A stretch of DNA of 20,148 nucleotides, taken from Bacteroidales bacterium. GTDB taxonomy: Bacteria; Bacteroidota; Bacteroidia; Bacteroidales; P3. The position numbers and the translations under genes are program-made. This document shows, in pieces, positions 6,476 through 14,886 of the stretch (position 1 is its first letter; every line of letters begins with the position of its first letter). Location: assembly GCA_016281475.1 (NCBI GenBank), contig JAEEIS010000115.1, positions 1-20,148 on the forward strand, written 5' to 3'. The notes below the pieces were generated by a model, which saw nothing but the letters and a program-made list of their open reading frames with translations, had not been told where the DNA came from and searched no databases.

Positions 6476-7717
6476 TTATTGCTTGATTAATAACTTAGGA
6501 AAATAAATATAGTATTTTGTCACCTGTTTCTCTAGGAAATGGCGGTCCAGCTGGTCGCTCGCCTCGCCGATGTCGCGGCAGGTGCCATCCTTAAACAGGA
6601 CGATGATTTCCTGGTCGTTGTAGTCGTAGGCGTGGTTTTTCAGCACGCCCGTGTTGACAAAGAACTCGCTCTCGTGCGGCTCAATGTCGTAGAGCATCTG
6701 CGACTGCATGCGAAACGTCGCCACCGTCTCCTCGGCAAAGGGACGGTCCGACACGCGGATGGCACTGAGCGAGCGGTTCACCAGATGTTCCGACAGCGTC
6801 TGCAACACCTTGTCGGGATGCGCCATCCAGCACTTCACAGCCATATCGATGTCGCTGTCGTCGAGGCGAGCGAAACGGTCAAGCAGTTCGGCATCGTTTT
6901 CAAAATCCTGTTGCGTATAGCAGTGCGTAAGGAAGTCGTGCAGCGGCTGCCCTTCAATGCCCAAGCGGCATCCTTGTGCCACCAACTCGCGCGCCCGACG
7001 CAGGATGTTCACCAGCAACATGTCGGCAGCCACCACGGCCTTGTGCAGGTAGACCTGCCAATACATCAGCCTACGCGAGATGATGAATTTCTCGACCGAG
7101 TAGATGCCCTTCTCCTCCACCACCAGACGGTCGTCCCTCACGTTCAGCATGCTGATGATGCGGTCGGTGCCCACAATGCCCTCGCTCACACCCGTAAAGA
7201 AGCTGTCGCGCCCCAGATAGTCGAGGCGGTCCATATCCAACTGGCTGCTCACCAGCTGGTGGAGGAAGTGTTTGGGATAGGTGTCGCTGAAGATGCTGAT
7301 GGCCGTCGCCAGCCGTCCGCCAAACTCCTGGTTCAGCCGCTCCATGAACAGGCGGGTGCAACTCTCGTGGTGCAGGTTGGCAATCATATACTCCGACGTG
7401 TGCGAGAAAGGCCCGTGCCCGATGTCGTGCAACAATATGGCCAGCCGTGCCCCCAGCACCTCGTCGTGGGTCATCTCGACACCCTTGACCGCCAGCACGT
7501 CCAACGCACGGTTCATCAAATTCAACGCCCCCAGCGCATGGCTGAAACGTGTGTGCACCGCCCCCGGATACACCAGACAGGTGAACCCCAACTGCTTGAT
7601 TCTCCGCAAGCGTTGGAAATAGGGATGCGACAGCACGTCGTAGATAATGTCGTCCTCGATGGTTAGAAAACCATCGTATACAGGGTCGTTGATAATCTTC
7701 CTCTTGTTGGTGGCCAT
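6476..7717 (-). CDS. HD-domain phosphohydrolase (dGTPase-like superfamily)
   Basis: The 413 residues start MATNKRKIINDPVYDGF, typical of the large bacterial family of HD phosphohydrolases related to dGTPases and SAMHD1. The metal site is visible: H60 in HTRFSHALG (55-63), H97-D98 in LLHDIGHGPFSH (95-106) and the downstream Asp in SSQLDMDRLDYLGRDS (157-172). Members hydrolyse nucleotides or other phosphate esters, but the substrate of this subgroup is not settled and cannot be read from the sequence. It is the first gene of the minus-strand cluster leading to mpl and ispG. A minus-strand TATCTTTG -7 box (complement of 7736-7743) lies about 19 bp upstream of the ATG, so the leader is very short. 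The neighbourhood gives no strong hint to its substrate. Confidence 0.9.
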   Translation of the reverse strand: MATNKRKIINDPVYDGFLTIEDDIIYDVLSHPYFQRLRRIKQLGFTCLVYPGAVHTRFSHALGALNLMNRALDVLAVKGVEMTHDEVLGARLAILLHDIGHGPFSHTSEYMIANLHHESCTRLFMERLNQEFGGRLATAISIFSDTYPKHFLHQLVSSQLDMDRLDYLGRDSFFTGVSEGIVGTDRIISMLNVRDDRLVVEEKGIYSVEKFIISRRLMYWQVYLHKAVVAADMLLVNILRRARELVAQGCRLGIEGQPLHDFLTHCYTQQDFENDAELLDRFARLDDSDIDMAVKCWMAHPDKVLQTLSEHLVNRSLSAIRVSDRPFAEETVATFRMQSQMLYDIEPHESEFFVNTGVLKNHAYDYNDQEIIVLFKDGTCRDIGEASDQLDRHFLEKQVTKYYIYFPKLLIKQ

Positions 7718-7735
7718 ACACTGCTATTTGATTTG

Positions 7736-7743
7736 CAAAGATA
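7736..7743 (-). promoter_or_regulatory. Putative -7 box for the HD-mpl-ispG cluster
   Basis: The minus strand reads TATCTTTG here, a full match to TAnnTTTG, 18 bp from the HD gene start. No convincing -33 TTTG is seen at the expected distance. Confidence 0.45.
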
Positions 7744-7897
7744 CACTATTTTTTTGACATAACGTCTTTTTTCTTCTTCGCACCTCCCAAATCCGCATTC
7801 TCCCCACCCTCTCCCCCACCTGGCTCCCGCGAACAGTGATATTCTTGCCGCCACATAATCGACTCTTTATGGCTCTCATAGCCTTAAAGTGCATCCC

Positions 7898-7927
7898 AAT
7901 CGGTAAGAATCGGTAGAAATCGGTAAG
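7898..7927. repeat. Three tandem 10-bp repeats (AATCGGTAAG)
   Basis: AATCGGTAAG, AATCGGTAGA and AATCGGTAAG follow each other without gaps. The period is about one helical turn. They lie about 180 bp upstream of the HD gene start and downstream of the giant gene's terminator on the minus strand, so a role upstream of the HD operon is possible. Confidence 0.75.
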
Positions 7928-7992
7928 GAGGCACGGGATAGGGAGTTGGGGGAAGGTCGGGTCGGCATTGGGGGGCGGAGGGATTTGTGCGG

Positions 7993-8030
7993 AAAAAAAG
8001 GAAAGGGCCACCCCGACGGATGGCCCTTTC
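7993..8030 (-). terminator. Rho-independent terminator of the giant adhesin gene
   Basis: GAAAGGGCCA (8001-8010) and TGGCCCTTTC (8021-8030) form a perfect 10-bp stem around a 10-base loop. On the minus strand the stem is followed by C and seven Ts (complement of 7993-7999). It lies 57 bp after the TAG at 8088. Confidence 0.88.
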
Positions 8031-8087
8031 GTATGATGGGCACGGCGGTGGAGCCGTACCGGTAATGCTGCGATTGGTGTGACGGCG

Positions 8088-11000
8088 CTATTTCACAATG
8101 AGTTTCTTGATAGCGTTGATGTCACCGCCTACAATGTGCACATAGTAGGCACCCTGAGCGAGCTGCGAGGTGGCAAGGGTTGTCTTCTCGGTGCCGCTGG
8201 GCAGCGTGGTGGAGAGCTGCACACGACCGGCCACGTCGATGACCTCGACCAGCACTTCGCCAGTGGTGACGGGGAGCGAGAGCTCGACATCGGCACTGGT
8301 GGGGTTGGGGAAGAGGCGGACGCGGGCATCGTCGGTGACGCTGCTGATGTTGCTATAGGCCGTGGTGAAGGTGACACGGTTGGACCAGTTCTCGCTGAAG
8401 AATCCGCTGCCGCAGATGGCACGGACGGTGATGTCGTAGGTGGTCTCGCCGGTGAGGCCTGTCACCGTAAACGGGTGGTGGTCGGCGACGACGGTTACGC
8501 CGGTACCGGCATCGAAGCCCTCGAGACCCCACTCAATCTCCCATTCGTCGGCGCGACCGCCTTCGGTCCAGTCGACCTCGACGCTGTTGCCTTGGACATT
8601 GCTAACGGTAACGTTGGTGACATCGGGACAGACATCGGTTATGAAAGAGATGGTGTCGCTCCATTCGCTGGGTTCGTCGAAGCCCTGACACTCGGCCTGG
8701 ACGGAGGCATAGTAGCGGGTGTTGGCGTCGAGCCCGGTGAGTGTGTAACCGGCAATGGCGCGTGTCTTATACACATCGTAATAGGTGTTGAATACGTGTA
8801 TACGGTAGCTGACGTTGTTCTCTTCGGGTGTCCATGCCAATTTGACCTGGTTGTTTGTAACACTGACAACACGGAGGCCCAATGGCGAGAGGCAGGGCAC
8901 GTCGGCGGTGTTGAAGGTGCCTTCGATCCAGTTGGAGACGCCGTTGGTGTCACATTGCTGACGGACACGGTAGACATAGTCGGTATAGGGGTGGAGGTTG
9001 TTGAGGGTGTAGAAGGTGTCGGTGGTGTAGATGTTGCTGGAGATCCAGCTGCTACTGGTTGCGAGACGGTAGCCGACATTGTAGCCAGAGCCGGTGTTGC
9101 GCCAGCGCAGGGTGACGTTGTTGGTGCGCACGATGGGGTCGCGGAGGATGGGGGTCGGGCACTCGTTGGGAGCGCAGATATCAAGCGACATGACGTTGCG
9201 GTAGGCGTAGACTTGCCTTGTTCCGTCAAACGTGTTGAGCGTGGCCCACGAACTACAATCGGGGTTGCTGTTATCGCTATACAGTGTTATCGTCATTTGT
9301 GCCGGTGTGGGGGAAGTCAAGAAGGTGTAGGATTGACTCAGGTATGTGCCGCTGTTGTCGTCGATGGCGATGACGAGGTTGTGATTGCCGTCGTATAGGA
9401 AGGGTGAGCTTAAGCGGATCTTGTTCCAGCCGGAGGAGATGCTCAGGCTGCCCGCAAAGACAATGCTCATGTCGGCGGGGTTTACGAGGTCGGTTGTGGA
9501 GCTGAAACTGCTGAGTGTGGTGTGTCCCATGTAGATGGTGCAGCCCGTCATGTTGAAGGATGTTACGCCGCTATAGTTGAAATTGATGGCGGATATTTCG
9601 CCCGCCGTACTTATCTCGGAGCTGAGCACCAGTTCCTGGGTGTAGGAGTAGTTGTAGTAGGTGTTGACGGGGATGTTGTAAGAGACGTTGGTGGGGGCTG
9701 TGTTGTCAATAATAGTGTCGTAGGTGACATCGTTGCACTGGGGGGTGATGAAGTTGAAGGTGGGGACCAATGAGCTGTCGTTGTCGCCACAGAGACGACG
9801 GACGGAGACGGTATAGTTGGTGCCTGGGCTGAGCCTGGTGTAGCTGATGCTGTTGGTGTGTACCACGTCGGAAGAGATGATACCTGAGACAGGAGAGTAG
9901 AGGGTGACACGGTAATCGCCAAATTCGTAGCCACGCCAATAGAGGGTTGCGGAGGCCATGGTGAGGTGGGTGATGCGGATGCCTGCCGGACGGGGGCAGG
10001 ACATGTATTGGATGCTAATGTCGTCGACAGCCGCAGGGCCACCAAGGAAGCTAGCTGAGATACCCGTGCCTTGGTTGAACCAGAAGAAGACCAGGCGGTG
10101 GATACCACTGATGGTGTCGAGGATGACAGAGTAGGTGTTCCAACCTGGCTGGCAATAGACTGTAGCGAGCAACGTAAGATTGTTCACGCTGCCCCATGGC
10201 GATACGAGCGGGTTGCTGGAGGAAGGCTGCATGGGCTCGCTCGGGTCGACCATGAAGATGGCGAGACCATCGTAGACATTATTTTCCACTCGGCGACCAC
10301 CCGCGGCAGCACGGAAAGAGAGGAGGAAGGTGCTGTCGACATTGCCGAAATCGATGTCGCGGTAAGCCACAGCGTTGACTATTTGGTTGATGTTGGTGCT
10401 ATAGGTGAGGCCACTGTCGGCAGAGATGTACATGGCATGGGTGCCCGTGACGTTGTAGCCGTTGGTGCCGTTGCCGGCGGCGGTGTCACGATACCAGGTG
10501 ATGGTATTGTTGGATGCCGTCTGCCAGTTGTCCCACTCGACAGAGGTTTCGAAGTCATAGAAGTAAGGAACCGTGGCGGGGTTCTGCAGGGTGGTGAGGT
10601 TGTATGGTGTGCGGCTCCACTCGGAGGTGTCGCCAGGGCCGCAGATGCTGCGTACATAGACATCGTATGTGGTGGAGGGCTGAAGGGCAGTGACGGAGAG
10701 GGGGTTGGTGCTGGTGGTGATACGGGTGCCCGAGCCCACAGCGAATCCGTGCAAGGTGTATTCGACCTGCCACTGGAGCGAGCCGGAGCGGTCGTTCCAG
10801 GCGATGTCGGCAGTGGTGGCGGTGAGGTTGGAGGCCACTACGTTGTTGGGGCGCTGGCAGTCGGGTATCAATTCTATTGCCACACTGTCGAGGTAGACAT
10901 AGTTATATAAGGCTCCGTCGAAAGTGGTGGAGACGAAGGTGACGTACTTGCCAAAGCCCATGGCGGTGTCGAACGATACTTCGTATTCCATCGGTGTATC

Positions 11001-14000
11001 GGTGAGGGTAATGGTGTCGATGGGCGAGAATGTCGCCAAGTCGCCCTGCACAGAGCAGATACCTACAATGACTTTGTGGGAATAAGATGTAGACGTGGAG
11101 TTGTTGGTCCAAGCCTTGAAGACGGTCTGCACGATGTGGATGGGGTAGCTGACGCTGTCGAGCTCGGGAAGAGAGGCATAGACACGGTTGGAGCTATAGC
11201 TATAGAGGTAGAAGGTCTGCCCGATTACCTCGCTGTTGGCATCGGTGACATTGAGAATATAGGGATAGCTGCTGTAGCCGCCACAGCTCCAGCAGGCCGG
11301 ACGGGCACCCGTGCCGACACCCCAGCCAGAGAAGTTCTGGGTGTAGGGCAGGGAGCTTATCATGCCGCATTCGGTAATAAAGGTGGAGACGAACGACCAG
11401 TTGGAAGTGTCGGAACTTGCACAGGTGGCACGCACATATACGTCATAGCTCGTGGAGTGGTTGAGCCCATAGAGGGTGACACTCTGGAGCGAGCTGGTCA
11501 CCATAGTGCCAGTACCTAAGGCGAAACCAGAGGGGCCGTACTCTATCTCGAAGTAGTTGGCACTGCTGTCGACCCAATTGACGGTGGCAGCACTGGTGGT
11601 GATGTTGGTAAAGGTGATGTCGCGCGGACGCGGGCAGTTGGGGATGAGACTTACTTCGATGTCGTCGATATACATATAATTATATGAAGTGCCCGCGGTG
11701 GCAAGAGCAATATAGTGTCCATCGCCCGTGTAACTGGTCAGAGGAATCTCGAACATCTCCCATGTGCTAACAGCTGTGGGCGATATTGTGGCCACTTCGG
11801 TGAAAGTGCTGAAGTCTTCGGGGTCGGTCATGACACCGACTTTGATGGAATAGTTGGCAGAAGTCTTATATGCGGCAAAACTCACCTGCAGGCTGTCGGC
11901 ACTGATTGCGAAGCTAGGCAGAGCCAAGTAGCAATGGGTGGACGCACTCGAATTGTAGAAATAGAGCGACCGGGTGCCACTGTGGTGGTAGGTGGTGTAA
12001 ATATAGGGATAGCTCGTTGAGCTATTATTATTGTGGCCTCTATGCCAGCAGTCGGTAATCGGGCTGCCGCTGACAGAAGAGGCTACGAAGTTTTCGAAAT
12101 CCTCGGTGAAGGGGAGCGTAGTGAGCGGGACACAGGGTGTGGTGAACTCTACTTGTGCGGCAACGCTGTCGCCACCGCAGTCGGGCACAACGCGCATAAG
12201 GTAGTTACGCATCGGCTGTATGGTAGTAAGGGTGTAATGGTTGGTGCCAAGAGCGGATGCGACAGTGTCCCAACGGGCAGAGTCAACCTCTTTCAGAATA
12301 ATATTCCAAGTATTTTCCTCGAATCCTGGAATCCATGACAGCTCCACAGTGTCGGGTGTCACGCGTTCCACCACGACGGTGGGGGCAACACACTCGGCAG
12401 GAGTGAGACAGCCCATAGTATAGATGGTGATGGAGGGGCGATAGGTGCTCGTGCTGCCGCTGCCAGAGGTACTGTTGGCAGGTGTGTACTGAGTGCCATC
12501 CTGATAACGATACACGGTGCGTGTGAGAGAATTGCTAGTGCTGTAAGCGTAGAAGCCCGATGAGCTGTGGCTAGCACCATTAGGCTGGTTCATCATCGTG
12601 GTGATGATGATATTGCTGCTGCCATCCCACATGAAGGGTGTGTCGAATTCGTAATGCACGGTGCCGCTGGTGTTGAGCGGGTGCGAGGCCGGACCGTACA
12701 CTAAGTCGGCGGCACGTACAGTCACCATATCGCTCACGCTGGAGTAGGTGGACCTATTGGAGGTGGTCATATAGATGCTAAATACCTTGGCGTAGCTTGA
12801 ATTGTTGGTAAACGTATAGTCCAAGCCCGAAATCATGCCCGCCGATATGCCCATTGCATTCAACTCGCTGGCGGTATAGATACTTTGGCAAAGGGTATTG
12901 CCCCAGCTAGAGTTCACTGGCACTCCCGAGATCTGGCTCGTGCCCGAACTGAACACCGTAGTGTCGAACGTAGAGGTGTCGGGAACCACGCAAGGTAGAT
13001 TGTGTGTTGAGAACAGCAAACTGTCCCATCCGCCAATGCTGTCGTTGAAGCAGATGGCACGCACCAATACCCTGTAATCAACGCCGGGCTCGAGACCTGT
13101 CACCATGCAACGAGGCTCATTAGTGGTATATCTCACCGGGTGGGAAAGCGTGTCGGTGCTGTCCATCCACACGGTAGGAGCCGGTATGGTACCCACGCTG
13201 TCGATACGAATCTGGTACGAAGTTGCCACGCTGTCGCCTCCACGCATCGCCCAAGTCAGCACTGTGCCGGTTGTGCCAGTATTGTTAGCACTCAAGTGGT
13301 AGACAGTCTGGCAGGCGGGACGACGCTCAATGGTGAACTCATCCAAGGCCGCATACCATGGTCCGGTGGTGGCCAGACCTCTAAGGGCGATAAAGTTGGC
13401 CGAGCCGTTATAGCGGCCAAAGTCAATCACAAACTGTTCCCAATCGGTGGAGGGAATGCGCACAGTCTCCAACGGGACAAACGATGTCTCATCGCTGGGA
13501 TTGGTCATCACGCCCACTTCAATCACAGGGCAGTACGACGATTGTGTCGACTTTCCCCAGAACGACAGCTGGAGGGTACGCATGGGCACATAGTCTGTAT
13601 CAAAGCCCGGCAGGGCAATGCACTGGTAGGAGCCATAAGAGCCTACAGAAGAGGAATTGTACCAATAAAGGCCTTTCGTTCCCCCATTGTGCGAGTAGGT
13701 AGAACTATTGCCGACATAGGGACAACCGAAATAGGTGGTTCCGTCGTTCTGACGGTTCCAGCAATCCACAAAGTTATGCGACGAACTATTCGAACTAGGG
13801 GTAGTCTCAAAATCTTGGTAATACGGCAGGGCTGTCAGGAACGTACAAGGTGTGCGCACCTCGTAGCGCAATGCCATACTCGTATCCGATCCACCGCAAA
13901 TAGCCGAGATCCAGATTGTATAGGGTGTATTGGGCGTAAGCCCCGAGAAGGTTATCGATGTATCGTTGGCAGTATAGACGATTCCTGCACCATGAGCCTG

Positions 14001-14741
14001 TGTGGCCGAATCGATTTCCACCATCCATTCACCGGCATAGCCGTTAGTCATATCCATCCAATGGAGGTCGAACGAAGTGGTAGTGAGGTTTTCCACATAG
14101 GGCATCGCGGGACGCGGGCAGGTGGGCTGGACAAAGACAATGTTGTCCACCGCAGCGGGGGGATTGGTACCAGCACTGCCGTCGTTGCACCACATAAACA
14201 CCAGTTTATAGGTGTCGGCAACGGTCACGTCGAAATCGCACATGTAGGTCTGCCACGTCGACTGCAGATTCAACTTTTCACCACCGTCGAGAGGAATCCA
14301 TCCCGTCGGCACTGTGTACTGGAAACCAGAGGTCGATGTTGTACCGTCGGGCAACAGACCAGCCGAAATCACCGCCGAGCTGGGAGCCAGAAACACACGC
14401 AGATAGTCGTAGCTACCCTCGCCGTAGGCTTTCCAATCATACGAAATGGAATAGCCGCCCATTGCCAACTCAAACTCGCGGTAGGCATAGGTCACACTCG
14501 TAACACTCGTTGTATACGTGTTGGTCGCCGAATCGACATCCGAAATCAACAACGCACGGCTGCCGACATTCGTCATGTCGGTGCCGATATACCACTGGTT
14601 GGTCTGCGTGCCGTTCAAAAGCACCCAGCCTGCAGAGTCGGACTCATCTTCAAAACCGCAGGTATAATTCACACTCTGCGCCTGTCCGACAAAGGGTAGC
14701 AGCATTGCAGCTACCCACAAAAACAAATATAACTTCTTCAT
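8088..14741 (-). CDS. Giant secreted FN3/beta-sandwich repeat protein with T9SS type A sorting domain
   Basis: The ATG at 14741 gives 2217 residues and a clean signal peptide (MKKLYLFLWVAAMLLPFVGQA, cleavage near 21). The frame also opens at a TTG 27 bp upstream, but that would bury the signal. Domains in order: beta-sandwich (27-207), FN3 (208-299), sandwich (300-476), FN3 (477-580), a second module type (584-780), FN3 (784-870), sandwich (871-1035), FN3 (1036-1123), sandwich (1124-1294), FN3 (1295-1385), sandwich (1386-1581), FN3 (1582-1666), second module type (1668-1856), three FN3 (1860-1946, 1949-2036, 2038-2127), then the T9SS tail (about 2138-2217; LFPNPTSADVEL, GAYYVHI, KKLIVK). The sandwiches end in A(V/L)D-type strands followed by CPRP and resemble the MAM-like/cleaved-adhesin domains of gingipains and HagA. 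A surface adhesin or matrix protein is likely; ligand unknown. It is divergent from the C25 peptidase gene and has its own terminator. Confidence 0.95.
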   Translation of the reverse strand: MKKLYLFLWVAAMLLPFVGQAQSVNYTCGFEDESDSAGWVLLNGTQTNQWYIGTDMTNVGSRALLISDVDSATNTYTTSVTSVTYAYREFELAMGGYSISYDWKAYGEGSYDYLRVFLAPSSAVISAGLLPDGTTSTSGFQYTVPTGWIPLDGGEKLNLQSTWQTYMCDFDVTVADTYKLVFMWCNDGSAGTNPPAAVDNIVFVQPTCPRPAMPYVENLTTTSFDLHWMDMTNGYAGEWMVEIDSATQAHGAGIVYTANDTSITFSGLTPNTPYTIWISAICGGSDTSMALRYEVRTPCTFLTALPYYQDFETTPSSNSSSHNFVDCWNRQNDGTTYFGCPYVGNSSTYSHNGGTKGLYWYNSSSVGSYGSYQCIALPGFDTDYVPMRTLQLSFWGKSTQSSYCPVIEVGVMTNPSDETSFVPLETVRIPSTDWEQFVIDFGRYNGSANFIALRGLATTGPWYAALDEFTIERRPACQTVYHLSANNTGTTGTVLTWAMRGGDSVATSYQIRIDSVGTIPAPTVWMDSTDTLSHPVRYTTNEPRCMVTGLEPGVDYRVLVRAICFNDSIGGWDSLLFSTHNLPCVVPDTSTFDTTVFSSGTSQISGVPVNSSWGNTLCQSIYTASELNAMGISAGMISGLDYTFTNNSSYAKVFSIYMTTSNRSTYSSVSDMVTVRAADLVYGPASHPLNTSGTVHYEFDTPFMWDGSSNIIITTMMNQPNGASHSSSGFYAYSTSNSLTRTVYRYQDGTQYTPANSTSGSGSTSTYRPSITIYTMGCLTPAECVAPTVVVERVTPDTVELSWIPGFEENTWNIILKEVDSARWDTVASALGTNHYTLTTIQPMRNYLMRVVPDCGGDSVAAQVEFTTPCVPLTTLPFTEDFENFVASSVSGSPITDCWHRGHNNNSSTSYPYIYTTYHHSGTRSLYFYNSSASTHCYLALPSFAISADSLQVSFAAYKTSANYSIKVGVMTDPEDFSTFTEVATISPTAVSTWEMFEIPLTSYTGDGHYIALATAGTSYNYMYIDDIEVSLIPNCPRPRDITFTNITTSAATVNWVDSSANYFEIEYGPSGFALGTGTMVTSSLQSVTLYGLNHSTSYDVYVRATCASSDTSNWSFVSTFITECGMISSLPYTQNFSGWGVGTGARPACWSCGGYSSYPYILNVTDANSEVIGQTFYLYSYSSNRVYASLPELDSVSYPIHIVQTVFKAWTNNSTSTSYSHKVIVGICSVQGDLATFSPIDTITLTDTPMEYEVSFDTAMGFGKYVTFVSTTFDGALYNYVYLDSVAIELIPDCQRPNNVVASNLTATTADIAWNDRSGSLQWQVEYTLHGFAVGSGTRITTSTNPLSVTALQPSTTYDVYVRSICGPGDTSEWSRTPYNLTTLQNPATVPYFYDFETSVEWDNWQTASNNTITWYRDTAAGNGTNGYNVTGTHAMYISADSGLTYSTNINQIVNAVAYRDIDFGNVDSTFLLSFRAAAGGRRVENNVYDGLAIFMVDPSEPMQPSSSNPLVSPWGSVNNLTLLATVYCQPGWNTYSVILDTISGIHRLVFFWFNQGTGISASFLGGPAAVDDISIQYMSCPRPAGIRITHLTMASATLYWRGYEFGDYRVTLYSPVSGIISSDVVHTNSISYTRLSPGTNYTVSVRRLCGDNDSSLVPTFNFITPQCNDVTYDTIIDNTAPTNVSYNIPVNTYYNYSYTQELVLSSEISTAGEISAINFNYSGVTSFNMTGCTIYMGHTTLSSFSSTTDLVNPADMSIVFAGSLSISSGWNKIRLSSPFLYDGNHNLVIAIDDNSGTYLSQSYTFLTSPTPAQMTITLYSDNSNPDCSSWATLNTFDGTRQVYAYRNVMSLDICAPNECPTPILRDPIVRTNNVTLRWRNTGSGYNVGYRLATSSSWISSNIYTTDTFYTLNNLHPYTDYVYRVRQQCDTNGVSNWIEGTFNTADVPCLSPLGLRVVSVTNNQVKLAWTPEENNVSYRIHVFNTYYDVYKTRAIAGYTLTGLDANTRYYASVQAECQGFDEPSEWSDTISFITDVCPDVTNVTVSNVQGNSVEVDWTEGGRADEWEIEWGLEGFDAGTGVTVVADHHPFTVTGLTGETTYDITVRAICGSGFFSENWSNRVTFTTAYSNISSVTDDARVRLFPNPTSADVELSLPVTTGEVLVEVIDVAGRVQLSTTLPSGTEKTTLATSQLAQGAYYVHIVGGDINAIKKLIVK

Positions 14742-14886
14742 ATTATGTATGTTTTTTATTTTTTTCAATACGTCAACTCTTCACAATTGGCGATGCAAAT
14801 ATACACAAAAAAATGCAAACCGCACATAAATAAGCGATTTTTTTACAAGACATGTGACATTTTTTTAGTAATTTTGCAGTTGAAAA
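14742..14886. promoter_or_regulatory. Divergent promoter region between adhesin and peptidase genes
   Basis: This AT-rich 145 bp must serve both genes. On the minus strand TATATTTG (complement of 14796-14803) fits the TAnnTTTG -7 box, 55 bp before the adhesin ATG. On the plus strand TAATTTTG (14869-14876) fits it only 10 bp before the peptidase ATG, which implies a leader of a few bases. Neither has a clear -33 TTTG at the usual spacing. Confidence 0.5.

Larger units (their letters stand above)
7718..8087. other. Intergenic region of 370 bp between two minus-strand genes
   Basis: No gene is supported; short minus-strand frames here are low-complexity and lack family features. It contains the -7 box at 7736-7743, a C-rich stretch around 7783-7830, three 10-bp direct repeats (7898-7927) and the terminator of the giant adhesin gene (7993-8030). 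A further weak stem ACGGC/GCCGT lies near 8042-8057. Confidence 0.6.

Noticed and set aside
6539..7666. 375-residue plus-strand open frame opposite the HD phosphohydrolase
   Set aside because: His/Gln/Val-rich shadow of a well-supported HD gene whose catalytic motifs are on the minus strand.
8079..9398. 439-residue plus-strand open frame inside the adhesin gene's 3' part
   Set aside because: Gly/Val/Asp-rich antisense shadow of FN3 codons. It runs over the adhesin stop with no sensible start.
13140..14699. 519-residue plus-strand open frame inside the adhesin gene
   Set aside because: It is the antisense of a strongly coding gene. It lacks family features, and the opposite strand has a signal peptide, domains and a terminator.
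14742..14768. TTG start for the giant adhesin, adding nine residues
   Set aside because: It would put a polar stretch before the signal peptide. The ATG at 14741 begins a standard signal sequence.
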